Counted from the stretch's first letter, positions 33,416-46,735 are shown. The stretch is DNA of 64,000 nucleotides from Schistosoma mansoni (GCF_000237925.1 NW_017386033.1:310001-374000), one strand, 5' to 3'. Numbers and translations: made by a program. The notes: a model not told the origin generated them from the sequence alone.

Positions 33416-35590
33416 AGAAGAAATGATTCTACTGAATCATGGTTCTTAAACCTCACTTGAAATTGAAACCATTCGAAAATTTGATGTCACAAACTCAATG
33501 ATTACGCAACCTAATGCTGTCATGCCCATATTGCACTTTACGAACGGATAGTTCCCAGTTGATAACTTCTCAATCCTGGCGCTCTTATGAAGAAGTGGAA
33601 TTTCCGTTTCTCGGTTCAATTTTAGCTCCAAGACATCTTGTTGATAATGCGTATTCGAATTTCATGCGGTTGAATGTCCCAGTCATACACGATAATGTAT
33701 AGCAGTTGGATTCGAAAGTCTGCCCTCATTTTGATAAGGATGATCATTGCGGCACAATTTATATGCCACAAATCTGCCAGTTACACGAATGGTCCTCGAA
33801 TGTTGCTAACAGTCTTAAATAATCGGAAACATCACATTTCAAATTATAAAATCGAAAGTGTGTTGCTGGGTAAAGTTTAAGTCCAACACTGACGACAGTA
33901 TCTACGAGGAGTCCTAACAGTCTAATGATCGACACATAAATGCTCTGGAAGAAGACAGGCGCCAGTTCCAGGATAAACAGATTGGATGGTGATGCAGTTT
34001 ATTCCCAGCAAGTCAAATACAAGGATTCCTAGCTGTTTGGTCAAAATTTCCTAAATGATAGTGACGGTGCGTACTCTGAGCTACTGGTAAAACAGTATTG
34101 CTCAAATGTCAGTCATCATCTACAACCCACACTGATGAGGACCTCAAGTGTAGGTTGACAATTATCTTGAAAGTTAACTAAAATACAAGGCTAAATCACG
34201 GAAATAACGACAAATTGCAGATTCTAGAATGATTGGAACTCTGGAACCACTTCCTGCATGAAAGTAGGTGTAGCAGTAATGTGTCCACTGACCCGAAAAT
34301 TCTGAGACACGATAACTCGTTACCTAAGTGGTACCAATTCGAACAAAATGTATACGAAACACATAATTATGGAACACTTGAGTCTTTAACAGGGTCTATG
34401 CGGTTAACAAGTACCCCAAAACGAGGACACATGGGTTTAGTTGGGCTCAAAGAATAACATCTTACCGTAAAATAATACTCTCGTGAAAATTCAGGGACGC
34501 AGAAAGGTTACTAGTCCATCCACTCAAATGATGAGTTATCAAAGTTTTTAATGGCCATACACGTTCCCAACAAGGTGTTCATTTCTTCTCTCTCCTTTTT
34601 CCTTCTAAAAGAATATCATTCTTAAGATTACGAAGTTTGTAATTAAGAAAATAACTTGTATTAGGCTTAAATAAACTTATCACACTCATTTTATCGTTAC
34701 CATGCATGTACGACTCATACATTTTGATTATCCTTTGCACTTGATTGAGACTTTCGTAGCATCACCCCAAGCTATGACTGCACAAACACTTATTCCGACG
34801 TCATACTTTGCCACAATAACAAGTTGTTTACTTATTAATTTATTTTGTTTTATTTTTATTACTCATTTAGCGATACATACCTAGTCGTTTATTCTTATTC
34901 TGTGTTCGTAAACACGCTTATTAAACTGTTTACGTATTTCGCGTCTCCTTTATTTCTATTTCCTTAGTTTGTTCCTCACCTTCTTTAAAATCAATTCGAT
35001 ATTTTTCTCAGTTACGCAGAACATGATTTATTACCATACTGTTAATATTTGTTTTTTTCAGTTATTTCTCTTTTTCAAATATGGCGAATATAATGCTACC
35101 ATTATTGAAACTTGTGTATTATTGCATTTTCGAAGAAACCCGGAATGGTTTCTTCACAACACATATGTATACATAAGGTGGTTGTGAATAATAGTAATAA
35201 TAATAATCAGCCATCCATGTAATAGCAGGTGAGAGATCGAAAAATTGACATCAAGAACGAAACCGACTATTGTCATCTTACACGGATCAAAACATGTTTT
35301 AAAATAAAGACAACACATGCAAGAGTTTAGTGAACCGATATGTGACTCCATTTGGATCGTACGAAGGATTGTTATTGATAATAAAAATTGTGTATATCGC
35401 CAGTTCTCGCATGTAATCATCGACATAAATCATCAACTATCCTCTGAACTCTTGCCCACCAATGAGGCACTATATTGTGGGTCGCCCAGTATCTAGACCG
35501 ACCATGAATATAACGGACCTTATTATCATTGATATAAATATAACCAAATGATAGAACACAATGTTTGCCCTCTCCCATTAATCATTATTA
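33416..35590. other. No supported gene; AT-rich, unclassified
   Basis: Short open runs at 33,440-33,900 look somewhat codon-like but contain stops and match no remembered family, so no call is made. The remainder to 35,590 shows only AT-rich sequence and a small ATA/ATT run near 35,190. Confidence 0.35.
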
Positions 35591-37250
35591 GTCATGTGTT
35601 ACGTCCTTGAACCTGTCTACCCACTTTAGTGCCGAGTATGACTTGTCTAATGTAGATTAAGACCTTGACCCGATAGGCTGACTGGCTTAACCTTGAGGCT
35701 GATATGCGTGAGTTCGAAGTGGGGGTAGAGAGACGAAAACTATTCTATCCCTGATTGGCTGGCAAGCACGCGAGAGAGAAAGAAGACAAAGACAGCTGGA
35801 ACACTAATCACTTTATTCCAACCCCGATCTAGCACTCGAATTCCCGATTCAGATTAGGGTGAAAAGTTACATGACTAAATATATGGATAGGCTGACCACA
35901 ACGTACAATAATTAGGAAAATACAATTATGTCCAAAACTGGGGGATTATAGTAGAAAATAGGGTACAAAAGATTACGTCTAAATGACAATAGCTTTAGAA
36001 CAGAAAATGCTATGACAATGAGTTATACATCAAACGAAAGCTTATGATCTGTAGAATAGGCTAGGGACAAAAGTAAATGTTACAGTTTTGCAAGCTTTGA
36101 ATTAAATGAATTAACGTCCCCAAAAATAGCTTCCGTAATTTGTTAAGGCTTCTTGTTTTGCGGTTCACATCATCATGCTCTTATGCTTCTACTATTCGCT
36201 TGAAGATTCTGAATCTCTTTAATGGTTAAAGTTGGATTATTCTTCTTAAGTGCCATGCCCCCTCTTTTCTGTTACAAGTAGACAGATAACTCACCAATCA
36301 TAGGGATGCTGATCAACTAAGGCCGACCGCGAAAAGCTCATCATGTCCTAAATTCTTGTGAGTTCCTCAATGTTTTGTTTCCTTGTTCTGAAAATTAAGG
36401 TTCCTATGCTTTCGTATTCTTTGATTTGCTATCTGTTCTTAACATCTCTAAATCACATGTAATCTGTCCAGTATCTTACAACTTGTACCATTAATTATCT
36501 TCATTTCAGTGTGGTATACTAAATGGATGTCCAAACCATAATAAAAAAGCTTTAACTATCTGATTTGCTTGTAACATGAAACTAGTAGAGATAGTGTTCT
36601 ACAACGAGGGGCTTATATTAAGGCAATATTCATGCAAACCACAAACATAAGAGAGCCTAACATAACGAAAGGAGGTAGGTCGGCACTACTGACTGACAAA
36701 CATGATGGTGGGGAAATAAACTCAATCCGCCCATGTCTGTAAGGCAGAACATGTTGAATTACTACCCTTTATGATCAAGTGGAATGTCACGAATCAGTGG
36801 TATTGATGCTAATTTATTACGCAAAATACTTTTTCACATCATGTTCGCAACGCTGAATCGGTTCCACTTGTTGTGGCGAGAACGCGATTGATGTAATGGA
36901 AACAATTATTATTATAACCACTTGTACCAGTGATTGTTTCACTGCACCTGTTTGTTTAAGTATACCAAAGACACACTTTCGTCTGTTGTCTGTGACCTCG
37001 CGCAAACTCGCTTACGCTCGGTAGTTCCGCTTTCAAACTCTGGCACGTCTCGGTATCCTTTCCATACGACGAAATCGCCAACGAATATATCTTATTTCAA
37101 CCGTCAACAGCCTTCTGGATTGTGGCTTACAGAGGGATCCAACTCGATATCTGGCACGTAATCTTCTTGTAATGGTGATCACAGTCGATCGCAACCCGAC
37201 ACAATCTACACACTTTCTACCGAGTAATTTCATTAAAGACAAAACTAGAC
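35591..37250. other. Unclassified, probably repeat-derived sequence
   Basis: 35,600-35,780 has a B-box-like GTGAGTTCGAAGTGGGGG and could contain a SINE. 36,830-37,240 is locally GC-richer (GGCGAGAACGCG, CCTCGCGCAAACTCGC) than its surroundings, and short open frames on both strands match nothing recognised. Confidence 0.3.
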
Positions 37251-37974
37251 GATTCGTTAGAAAGAAGCCTGCTCATGACAGTATAAAATCTATAAAAATG
37301 AAAGAAATGAGCTGAAATAGATTCGACAAAAAGAGGGACAGTCATTTGTGAATCAGAATACTGTTTTCGGTACCATATTTGTTAATCACACTTAACCCAT
37401 CAATTTCAGTTTTTGAACCACCTCCAATTATATAATTCTTTGTCCACTCATGTCTTATTTACCAGTATTTTCTTTAATCTGTTGGAATACACTTGCTTAA
37501 AAAGTATCCTAATAAAAGAGCATTAGACTAAGTAGTCATACCCTAATTATTCCTCCACAAATGGCTAAACTTCAGCACGCATGAAGATTGTCTATTTTGT
37601 TTCTCGTCCTATCTTTTTCTTACCCTGTTTTTCAGCCTTCGTGAGATATGCCTCCGAAGACGTATATAGAACAGGTGACTTCGTCGTGTGCCATTATTAA
37701 TGGCTCGAATGTTCCAGAAGGATATAGGGTCACAGTTCATAGAAGCTCTTGATTTTACGTGACTCTACTCGTGACTACCAGTTGCATGTCGCAACGCAAC
37801 GTCCATAATGAGCGCCAGCAGTTATATTGACTATACGAATGTCACTGATATTGTTTGGATTCGTATGTGAGAAGTTCTATTACCCATTATCTACCTTATA
37901 AAATAACACCTTGAGTAACCTACCACAGTAAAGACTATCTTTCGTAACAAACTGATCTTTCCCGTAAAATGGCA

Positions 37975-38245
37975 TGCGTCATGTAACAGATTGTTGTTTG
38001 AGAAAAAATTATTATTAAATAAGTCAAATACGAGAATGGACTTTTGAATACGTATATTTTATACGATCGTTGATCCAGATAAACGATTGGAGATTGAAAT
38101 CAAAGGGAAGAGAGTGAAGCGAATCGATGCGCGGTGGAGAAGGCCTGTTAGCCAATTCGATTTAACTAAGCGTGAATAGATATTTATAGCCAGGCAAAAA
38201 TAAGCTACAGATATGTGGTGAGTAAGATACGAAATGCACACACGT
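37975..38245 (-). repeat. TATA-bearing dispersed repeat, LTR-like, copy 1
   Basis: On the minus strand it starts TGTGTGCATTTCG, carries GGCTATAAATATC near 38,185, and resembles 46,490-46,700 on the plus strand (shared TGGATCAACGATCG and ATATACGTATTCAAA). It ends at the GTTACATGACGC block near 37,975. A TATA box with about 110-150 bases downstream is typical of an LTR, but no internal element is attached. Confidence 0.5.
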
Positions 38246-39300
38246 ACGCTTACATAAAGACAGTTGGTATTGACGAGTGATGGCGAAAACGTGCCTCAAG
38301 AATAATGAATAAATTGGCTTTACAAGAAGCTAGAATAAGCTACATGAGCTTACCATAGCAACCGATACTACAAACTTTACGTTTGAGTAAATATGTTGAG
38401 ATTTTACCACACATTTAAAAAAATCAGATTCTTACACACACCTCATTAAATCGATATGTTTTACTCCACAACTTTGAGGTGTTTTCTTTTATGAAAATCC
38501 CAACAATTTGCTGTTTTGACACTTCAACAAAGAAGCCTGACGAGTTGATGCTAAAAACTACCAGCCAGTAACTCTCTTTCGAATACCGTCAGACAATATG
38601 AAATCGCTGGCCCAAAGAATCTCATTTCACCTATAATTATCTGTTAAATTAATCTTACTACCATAGAACGCAAAAATGCCAGAGCTATTCGGAATTTTAC
38701 AATGCCTTTACCAGTAATATCATTATATTCGAAGCATACTAACCCAGTCAAATCAGAAGTCAGAAGTGGGGAGGTTCGAAGTTATTTTGAAAAACTGTCG
38801 ATTTCTCGAGAAAAGTTTGGCCTAAGCTGGTAAGCATTTGTAAGAGGTGCGTAGTACGACATACTCACTCGTCATCTGGTTCAGATGAGTGACCGAGCAC
38901 CTCCAGGTAGGTGTGTCTAGTAAACCTAATGAGGTCTGCATCAATGTGGAAGACTAACAGAACTGTTTGTTCCGGGGATCTTTTTTTACCGCTACAGATG
39001 GTTTCAGGAGAAGCCACACCTGTAGTCACTTGGTGGGGTTTCGCTGTGGATTGCTCCCTGATCATTTTTATCATTTAGTAAATTGTTTGGCCAATTATTT
39101 ACGAAAAAACTCAAACAAGAATCACACACCTCTGTAAGTAAGAATGCTCTTCAACTACCCAAGACATGAATCGTAAGCTATATATAGTTTGTTCATTCTT
39201 TCAAGCACAATTTAAGTTAATTTACTAATACTTCTTTTCAAAATGTCCTATATAATTAGATCTGCGCCCTCAAGTACTATTATCCCACCGCTAAGAGGTG
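38246..39300. other. No supported gene
   Basis: A minus-strand open run at 39,074-38,865 (start MIKMIREQSTAKPHQVTTG) is not recognised. The rest is AT-rich with no known repeat. Confidence 0.35.
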
Positions 39301-41700
39301 AAAACGTTTGCTGAGCGATAGTTTTTCCCATTCTGTCAACTTCAAACATTTGGATGTGTCAGTTTTACAGGATAATCTACAGCAGGTAGACTGGTCAGTT
39401 TGCTCTCAACTTGAAGTGGATGCTCAGTGGGATTTCTTAATGTACACGATCTTATGTGCTACAAAGCAGTCTGTTCCATTAACTGTCCCCAAAATCTACA
39501 AGCAACCTAAAGTCATCAAGAACCACACTCTCCGTCTGCTGAGCTGCAAAAGACACTACTGAGTGGAATACAAATGAACTGGTGACAACAGAGCATACAA
39601 GCAATCTAAACAAGTAAGGAACATATGCACAAGGGTAATAAGAGAGGGCAGGCTTCAGTACCAGATAGAGCTTATAAATAAATTTGTATCCAATCCGAAA
39701 AACTTGTTCTGCCATGCAGCCTCTCTTCGACAGGCCAAAACTGGAGTTTGTAGACTACTAGGTTCGAATAGTCCAACCAACAACGATGGTGACGCCGCTG
39801 ACCTTATGGAAGAACAGTACTGCCTGACATTTCAAACAACCCACATCACTTATACTGATGAAAGCTTCACCTCCAACTCCATAGGACTTTCAGAAGTGAA
39901 CCTGGGCGCTGACTTCGTACACCGGAAATTACAGCTCACAAGAAAGACACTGCTCCTGGTCCAGATAGGGGCCATTTTACTATACTGGGGAAAGCAACTT
40001 CAAACTTGGTAGCACCTCACAGCGTGATGTTCTCACACTCGCTAAGCCGCGGTACATTACCAGGAAACTGGAAGCTGGCTCATATCACACTGATTTTCAA
40101 AGGAGGTTGACTCAGAGAACCTTTAGGCTACCGACCGGTAGCAGTCCTCTCCATATCCTCAAATATTATGGAGTCCCTGATATGCGAAGACCTACGTGGC
40201 CATCTACTATCCATAAACTTCTATTCACCCCAACAGCACAGTCTCGGAAAAAGTCATCATTGTATAACCAACTTGCTGACTGCAGTAGACAGATGAATGA
40301 CCATCCTTGATCTCAAGGGGAGGGTTGACGTCATTTGCCTTGACTTCCCAAAAGCTTCTGATATGATCAGCCATATATGTCTTGTCGATAAGCTCGAACG
40401 ATTAGGCACCATATCACCATTGATTGTCTGGCTTCTTCATATCTAACCGGTCGACTTTTTAAGGTCAGCGTTTACTTCACTTTCTCTCAGGCTATGTAAT
40501 GTCCTGGTGAAGTCCCCCAGGGTTCATTACTAGGACTTCTTTTCTTGATTTATATAGGTGATCTTCCACAACAGGTATAATCAGGTAAATAGGAGTAATA
40601 TATTTGTAAGACCTCAGGGAATTAATTTGAAGTAAAGGTATCATCAGGTTTATTACTTTTTGCCGATGGTGTGAAACTTTGGGTAGAGGTACGCAACCAA
40701 TAAGATATACAGGAACTTCAGAACGATCTGACTCGACTCTATAGTTGTGCAAACGAAAACTGACTCATCCCTAACAATTCAATATGTAAAGTAGCCCATC
40801 TGAAACGTGTTGCAGACCACAACTACAACTTAGGCAACTCCCCCCTACAGGAACCCAAGGTAAAAAAACATCTAGGAGTATCGGCACCCTACGATCTGAA
40901 GTCTTACTCTAAATGAGACAAAAATGCCTTTCGAGTAAACCTTTCATGGGTAACATTGAAGAGCATTTTTGGCCAGTTCGATGGAAGAACCTTATATGTA
41001 ATCTTCATCAGTTTTATTCGCCACCATTTAGAGTTTGGAAAAATAGTACTTCTTCCCTCATTCCCAAAGGATAAGGACACTGAAGTGTGTCTAACTGCGA
41101 GCCACGAAATCTGTTCAGGGACTCCAATTCAAGTCTTATGAAGAGTGCCTCCAATCACTGAGCATTTATCCATTAGAACACAGGAGTCTTGAATTTGACC
41201 TTCTAATGACTTACAGCATCTTTAATACTTCTGAATATTACCTTAGACATCTACTTAAGCTTAGTACGAACACAAACCTTGGGGTTATATCCAGAAACTG
41301 GAGACACAACACAACAGAACATACTGTAGACACACCTTCTACTCCCTAAGGAGAGACAAATGCTGGAGTTCGCCGTCTGACGAAATAGTCCAAGCGATTC
41401 CCTAGGGCTCCTTTAAGAGAAAACTTGATATATTCTTAAGGACTGAGGACATTACTTTACTATGTTCCACTAAATGTTTTCGTTTTCCTCTTTTACCGTT
41501 ATTATACGTGGGTTCCTAGATGGAGGCATAGGTGATCTACTGCTACTAAATACGGAAGCTCGTTAAGCGAAAGTTTCTTATATTTTGTCCAGAACCATTT
41601 GAACCACTTGAGTCTATTGTCATCTGTACCCTTTGACATGCTTTGAATAGGACGCGGAAAAACCCAATGTTACGGTACTTTCTCATGTTTTGTCGAAAGT
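39300..41700 (+). mobile_element. Decayed CR1-like LINE, RT to 3' end
   Basis: The pre-RT region lies at 39,308-39,950 (SVLQDNLQQVDWSVCSQLEV, TILCATKQSVPLTVPKIY). RT follows from about 40,050 (LAHITPIFKGGSREPLGYRP), with VICLDFPKASDMISH near 40,330 and a degraded FADD-equivalent near 40,660 (LLFADG-like). The C-terminal domain is at about 41,270-41,420 (KLETQHNRT-like; FKRKLDIFLRTED). Many stops and frameshifts make it older than the CR1 at 25-30 kb. Confidence 0.75.
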
Positions 41701-41754
41701 CTCAGTATTATTGAGGTAGTTCAGTTTTCCTCCTACCTTTTCATCATTATTCTT

Positions 41755-42130
41755 CCATGAGAGGTAACACCCAAAAATTGGAGACCCTACATAGCAGAAC
41801 AGACTGTAGATACAACTTCTACTCCGTTAGAGTTGTCAAGTGCTGGAATTCGCTGCCGACTGAGCTAGTCCAAGCGACCTCCCAGGAGTCCTTTAAGAGG
41901 AAACTTGACTTACTCTTAAGGACTAAGGATAACATATTATTATGATTTACCAAATTCTTTTTTTTCCTCTATTATCGTTCATATACCTAGGTTTTTGCCT
42001 GGAGGTATTGGCGATCCACTGCTACCAGACACGGAAGCCCGTTAAGCGAAAGCTTCTTCTATTCTGTCCTCAACCATTTGAACCATGCGTACCTAGCATT
42101 AAGTATGGTCATTTGAAAACTGCTCTTTCA
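41755..42130 (+). mobile_element. Second CR1-like 3' end, tandem to the first
   Basis: 41,757-41,945 encodes QKLETLHSRTDCRYNFYSVR then WNSLPTELVQATSQESFKRK, the C terminus of the same LINE family as at 41,280-41,560. The 3' UTR similarity continues (CGGAAGCCCGTTAAGCGAAA near 42,030 versus CGGAAGCTCGTTAAGCGAAA near 41,553). Confidence 0.75.
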
Positions 42131-42539
42131 CTTGCGAAATAACTTTATTTTCAAAGCGTTAACGCATTCCTGTTAGATACAACTTACGAATGTATATCAG
42201 TGGATCCCTGTAAGGAGTTCATCCGTCTCTCTCATGGTTTTTCGACTTTCTGGACCATTCATGTGATATTCGTTTCGATGACCTTAAGACTGCAACCTAA
42301 CTGTTTGAGTGCTTGTTTTGTACCTCTATTTCGTAGCAAACAAGCTGAAGACTTAATCGAAACTATCTAGACGAAGGTAACACCAAGTAATAAAGCTTCA
42401 TTTTACAGTCCATGGGTGGGCGTTTTGTAGTCAGCATCGTTAGGTTCTTATTTAGCGTCTGGTGGAATTTTAGTTTCTGTCTTGTTGTTTTGTATTGAAT
42501 GAACCTCAAAGGATTAGCTGAGCAGCTTTTTGAACAAAG

Positions 42540-42890
42540 GCTACTTCGCACGTGGATATGAAGAATCCACCAAGGAGAGTTGGAAAGCCGTGATTCCAAA
42601 CCAGTGGTGCACACGGGCTCCACGATCCCGAAGGAACAAGGGACGTGTGAACTAATTATTGGCCGCTAGCTACCATGGGACTGCATCACCTAGCGATGTT
42701 CCACTGCCTTGTGGACCAGACCTTTAGGTCTAAGGCTCCGGGTGTGGCCTCCTGAGAAAACCACCTGCTTCGGTCTGGGCACCTGGGTAGTATCACAGCC
42801 CACGCGTAAATGAAGTGGCTTGTGTGGCGCATATGTATTTGGTGCCCCTTTGTATCAATATTTATGTGCTCAAATAAACTCTCAAAAGGC
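42540..42890 (+). mobile_element. 0.5-kb retroposon family, 5'-truncated copy
   Basis: It shares CCATGGGACTGCATCACCT and TTGTGTGGCGCATATGTATT with the longest copy and ends at TATTTATGTGCTCAAATAAA near 42,887. Confidence 0.75.
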
Positions 42891-43427
42891 TTCACGCCAT
42901 CAATCCGGGCAAAGAGACCGTCCTTCAAAGCCAAGAGTTTGCCAATGCTTGTTCTACCGGACTTTAAAAATAAGCAGACTATAAAAAGCTATTGTTTTGT
43001 ATCGCGATCAGTATGTAGTGAAATTAGCTATAATAATCTAAACTTAACCGAACTTTAGACTTGTAATAAAATCATGGTTGAGTTTGTGTTAGGCTAACTC
43101 TAGAGTTTCTATCGATAGAAATTTAGAATTTACATTTAGCTTAACTCGATAAACTATGAGTGAAATTAGTCTTAATGCCTAGTCGTTCCGGTTTATGAAC
43201 TATGTGTTAACAAAACTGAATTCTTTAACACTTTTCGGCGTTGCGCAATAGTGGAATGAAAATCATCGTTTTAGGGAAGGTCAGGTCTAATCTTTGGTAA
43301 TTATCATGATAATTTAGTTTTCGTTAAATGACTATAGAATGAGGAGTCCGTTGCATATTTAGATCAAAGTTACGTAGTATTTATATTTGAATTGGTTTCA
43401 GGTTTTATTTGCTCTTGGTCCTATATA
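42891..43427 (+). other. Upstream region of MRPS26
   Basis: AT-rich sequence holds the likely promoter. A good splice acceptor (TTGGTTTCAG ending at 43,401), 27 bases before the start codon, would fit spliced-leader addition or a 5' UTR intron; this is inferred from sequence only. Confidence 0.4.
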
Positions 43428-45715
43428 ATGTCAAAGCTACCAGTTTTTGCTAAAACGTTAGCTGATATGGGACACAAGCGAGTTAGAAAAAACCCTCGCA
43501 TTTATCCAAAAGCAAAAGGTTTGTGATATATCTTAAATGCATTTTGCACAGGAAAGTTTCTCAAAGTACGACAACCTACCCCAGTTGATCCAGTGGAAGA
43601 TGCGCTTTCCAAAAAGTGGTGGGTTGATTATCGATTACAATATGAAGCCGTCAGGTTAGTTTAGTATTTATCACTTATTTACTTTTAGGAGTCTTTTTCA
43701 ATATGAAATCTATCGTCATCAAATGGAAGCCATCTCTGCCTCACGAATAGATCATGAAACTGAACGTAATAGACGTCATGAGCTAACGGAAACGTGGAAC
43801 AAAGAGACCTTTCTACTAGCCACAGATAAATTTGAAAGGCTCCTAAAATCATTGGTTGATAAACAAACTGATAGACTAATTGATTTTCAAAATAAACAAG
43901 CAAAGTCGTCAGACAAATTAAAAGCTGACCTTGATGCAGTAGCTGTAAGTTTGATTGTTTTTTGTTAAATATATGTGTGTATATTAAGCACTTTTATGGT
44001 AGGACACGTATCTCGACATTAGTTACGGTGTAAATAAGCCATATCTATTCCTGATTATCCACATGTAAGTTCAAAGTACTTTTATAAGACTGGTAGAGAC
44101 CTGTGCATGCACTCACCCTTAGTTGTAAGCCGTTAAATATAGCCTAAAAGTTTCTGTATCTGGGTAGCTGTATGTGTGGTGGTGGCGTGTCAGCTGAGAT
44201 CAATATACATATAGTAAAATCCAGAGCGGCCTATTGTAGTCCAGGCTATCTTATCACCATCATTGTGTAAGTCTGGTTGTAAAAGGTCTGATTCACAATG
44301 CTTCGGTGAAAGCATTTCTGACCTGTACTTGCAAAACTTGATTTCTTTGAGCTGAAGATATTATCAGACATGGCGCCAAATAGAAATAAATGTCTATCGT
44401 GCTACACTTCTCTCCCATATTCGCACATATGAGAGCGATTTCTTTAGCTGAAAGGATTTTTTTGTGGTTATGTTTGTTATAACTTGTGACTTGAATGTCC
44501 TGTTAATGTTTGACGTGATAATACTGCCAATTAGAATACAGTGATTTATCGATCGGACCAGTGACACATAAAACCCGCGCGAGCAGTCTAGAGTACTTAT
44601 AGGTCCTGCTTTCTGCCTAACCCAGCCAGTTAAGTCCAGAACACCAATCTTAGCCTCTGCGGTATGAATCATTTATTCAAACATACTGGGTTTACATACC
44701 AACCAGACGGACCACATCGTACCATAAAATAGGAAACAACATTTGTACAAGATTTAGCCAAATGTGGCTGTGAATAAGGGAGGTAGTGGTTGATAGACAG
44801 GGCATAACTCAAGAATAGTAAATCGTATGACAATAGTTCATAGGTCAAAATAAAGACCATAATAAGAGGGACATAATAATTATACGATACAAATATGCGC
44901 ATAGTATTGGTCCGTAAATGGACCCCAAAGTTACCATTCATTATTTTTATCGGGACATAACAATGTTTTCCTCAACTGAACTGTTTCTCCCATTATTTGC
45001 TATTTTCTTTCATTTATCTCTGTTCACTTATTTTTTCTATTATGCTCACTATCTTTCTTCTGTCTCTTCACTACCTCATTTTCGTATTTGTGTGTGGCAT
45101 ATTTATTTTCGTGTCCATTTGTGTCGAATCTTCATGTTTAAATATGTAAATATTTCTCGTTACTATTGCCTGTTATCTTTCATAAGCTAGCTGATGCAAC
45201 TCATTAATCAAGTTTAAGTACTCAAGTATAAACAATACTTTTATATAAAGGTTAGTTATGCTACATAATTGCCCAGTCGGAAGTAGTTAAAGTATGGTCT
45301 GAGCTCACCAAAGTACATCGAAAAGCCGAGTTTTAAAAGCTCATTCACAACTCTAAATGCTCCATGGAAGTATTTATAGTCTTTCTGAAAATTATCTCAA
45401 TGATTACATAAATTTTCGAATAACCTTTCATTTTTGGATACTAAAGATAAAATGACATTTTTCATTAGTCCTTTGAAATTATAATTCACTACCACACACT
45501 TATTTTTTTTACAGACATTAACTGGACAGATGATTACGGAAACAAATTTAGATGATAAAATTGACGAAATCATGAATTGTGATGTTGTTGATTATAACTT
45601 CGTGGTTGACCTCAGTGGTAATATTGTTCGAGGAACAAAACCAATTAACAACGAACTTCATAAAGTCGATGTAGAGGGAAATATACAGGAAGAACCTTTT
45701 TCTGCTACATCGTGA
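43428..45715 (+). CDS. MRPS26: Mitochondrial small-subunit ribosomal protein mS26 (MRPS26), 4 exons
   Basis: Exons are 43428-43518, 43552-43654, 43689-43944 and 45515-45715. They join in phase to 216 residues plus stop (human MRPS26 has 205). Recognisable stretches are the basic N terminus (GHKRVRKNPRIYPKAKGKFL), PTPVDPVEDAL matching the human PPAVDPAEF region, a long charged helix (YRLQYEAVRSLFQYEIYRHQ to LADLDAVA-type), and the C-terminal ITETNLDDKIDEI...YNFVVDLSGNIV, which parallels ITRENLEARVEAAL...YNWAI in the human protein. It is a structural protein of the mitochondrial ribosome and is expected in the mitochondrial matrix; the basic N terminus may serve as part of the import signal. 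Introns 1 and 2 are only 33 and 34 bases long, intron 3 is 1,570. Start: the first ATG in frame, with an acceptor just upstream. Confidence 0.92.
43945..45514 (+). other. MRPS26 intron 3
   Basis: 1,570 bases. A block at about 44,390-44,900 has repeat-like character but matches nothing else in the window that I could see. No gene lies within it. Confidence 0.4.
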
Positions 45716-46384
45716 ATCCTTGTAGAAAGTTTTTCTCACGTTCTCGGTCGTTTTTGTGCATGAGTATATTCGATAATTAGTACTATATATACTTTGTAAA
45801 TATAAAAAATACACCCATTTACTTCATATTATATGTTCACTTTAAAATTTAATCATCTGTACGTTATTTCGAGGGTAAAACTGTTTAGAATATATGATGC
45901 TTTTGTTTACGTTACATTAACCTAAATAGGTGAATCCCAAGTCCCTCTATAGTTCTATCCGGAATCCCCTTAAATATCGGCAATCACTACCAATGTGGTT
46001 AACTTAACAGTTGGTTTTTATTCATTTTCAAAACACACTTGTAACAATGTTTCGTTTGAATATCATATTGGTCAACTAGTGGGTCCGAGTTTTAAAATTC
46101 AATTTATCTACAGAAGTTTTGGGGGCTGATTAATATCATCATTCCTCACTGAATATGTGGCTCATAGTCCAGTACACTGAACTTTGCAAAAAACCATTCA
46201 GCCCAGGTTTGTCATACACGGTTTTCAGCAACTTTTCTTGTCTGAGAATTGATGCGACTAAGTGCCTAAATTAAAACAGATGGAGGGATGATATAACCCA
46301 CAACCTACTAATTAAAGGTCGATTACTATAATAATTAAATCACCGCTCCCTAAGTTATGCATTGTAGTGGCTAGTTTTATATCA
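45716..46384. other. 3' flank of MRPS26, no gene seen
   Basis: AT-rich sequence without a canonical AATAAA just past the stop; AATATA near 45,797 could serve. No repeat was recognised. Confidence 0.35.
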
Positions 46385-46489
46385 AACCAACATAGGCTAT
46401 TCTAGTTTATGGACAGACCAACTTATTCGTTTTCCTCAAGCTACATTTTGACCTTGGCACCTATTTGTTTACTAACCGTGACTTTTTAT

Positions 46490-46735
46490 ATGTGTGCGTG
46501 TATTACCTATTCTATTCATCACATGTCTGTAACTTATTTCTGTCTAACTATAAATATTGAGTCACGCTTGGTTGAATCGAGTCGGCTCACATGCCTTCCA
46601 TACGTTTCGCTTCGTTTACCTGATTGTCCGTTCGGATCAACGATTGCATGGAATATACGTATTCAAAGTCCATTCTCGTGTTTGGCCTATTTTAATTCCG
46701 TTATTCTCTAACGCGAGTTAAGTCAATGGTTATAT
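46490..46735 (+). repeat. TATA-bearing dispersed repeat, LTR-like, copy 2
   Basis: It resembles 37,975-38,245 in opposite orientation. It carries AACTATAAATATTGAGTCAC near 46,548 and ATATACGTATTCAAAGTCCA near 46,652. No internal element is visible beside it. Confidence 0.5.

Noticed and set aside
34233-34457. Plus-strand open frame of 74 codons
   Set aside because: No recognised domain, no splice context, and composition typical of the surrounding non-coding DNA.
44918-45190. Hydrophobic plus-strand frame of 90 codons in MRPS26 intron 3
   Set aside because: T-rich sequence gives Phe/Leu/Ser-rich frames by chance; there is no conservation signal, splice logic or family match.
45548-45814. 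Minus-strand open frame over the last MRPS26 exon
   Set aside because: The plus strand codes for the conserved MRPS26 C terminus with proper splice sites; the minus frame matches nothing.
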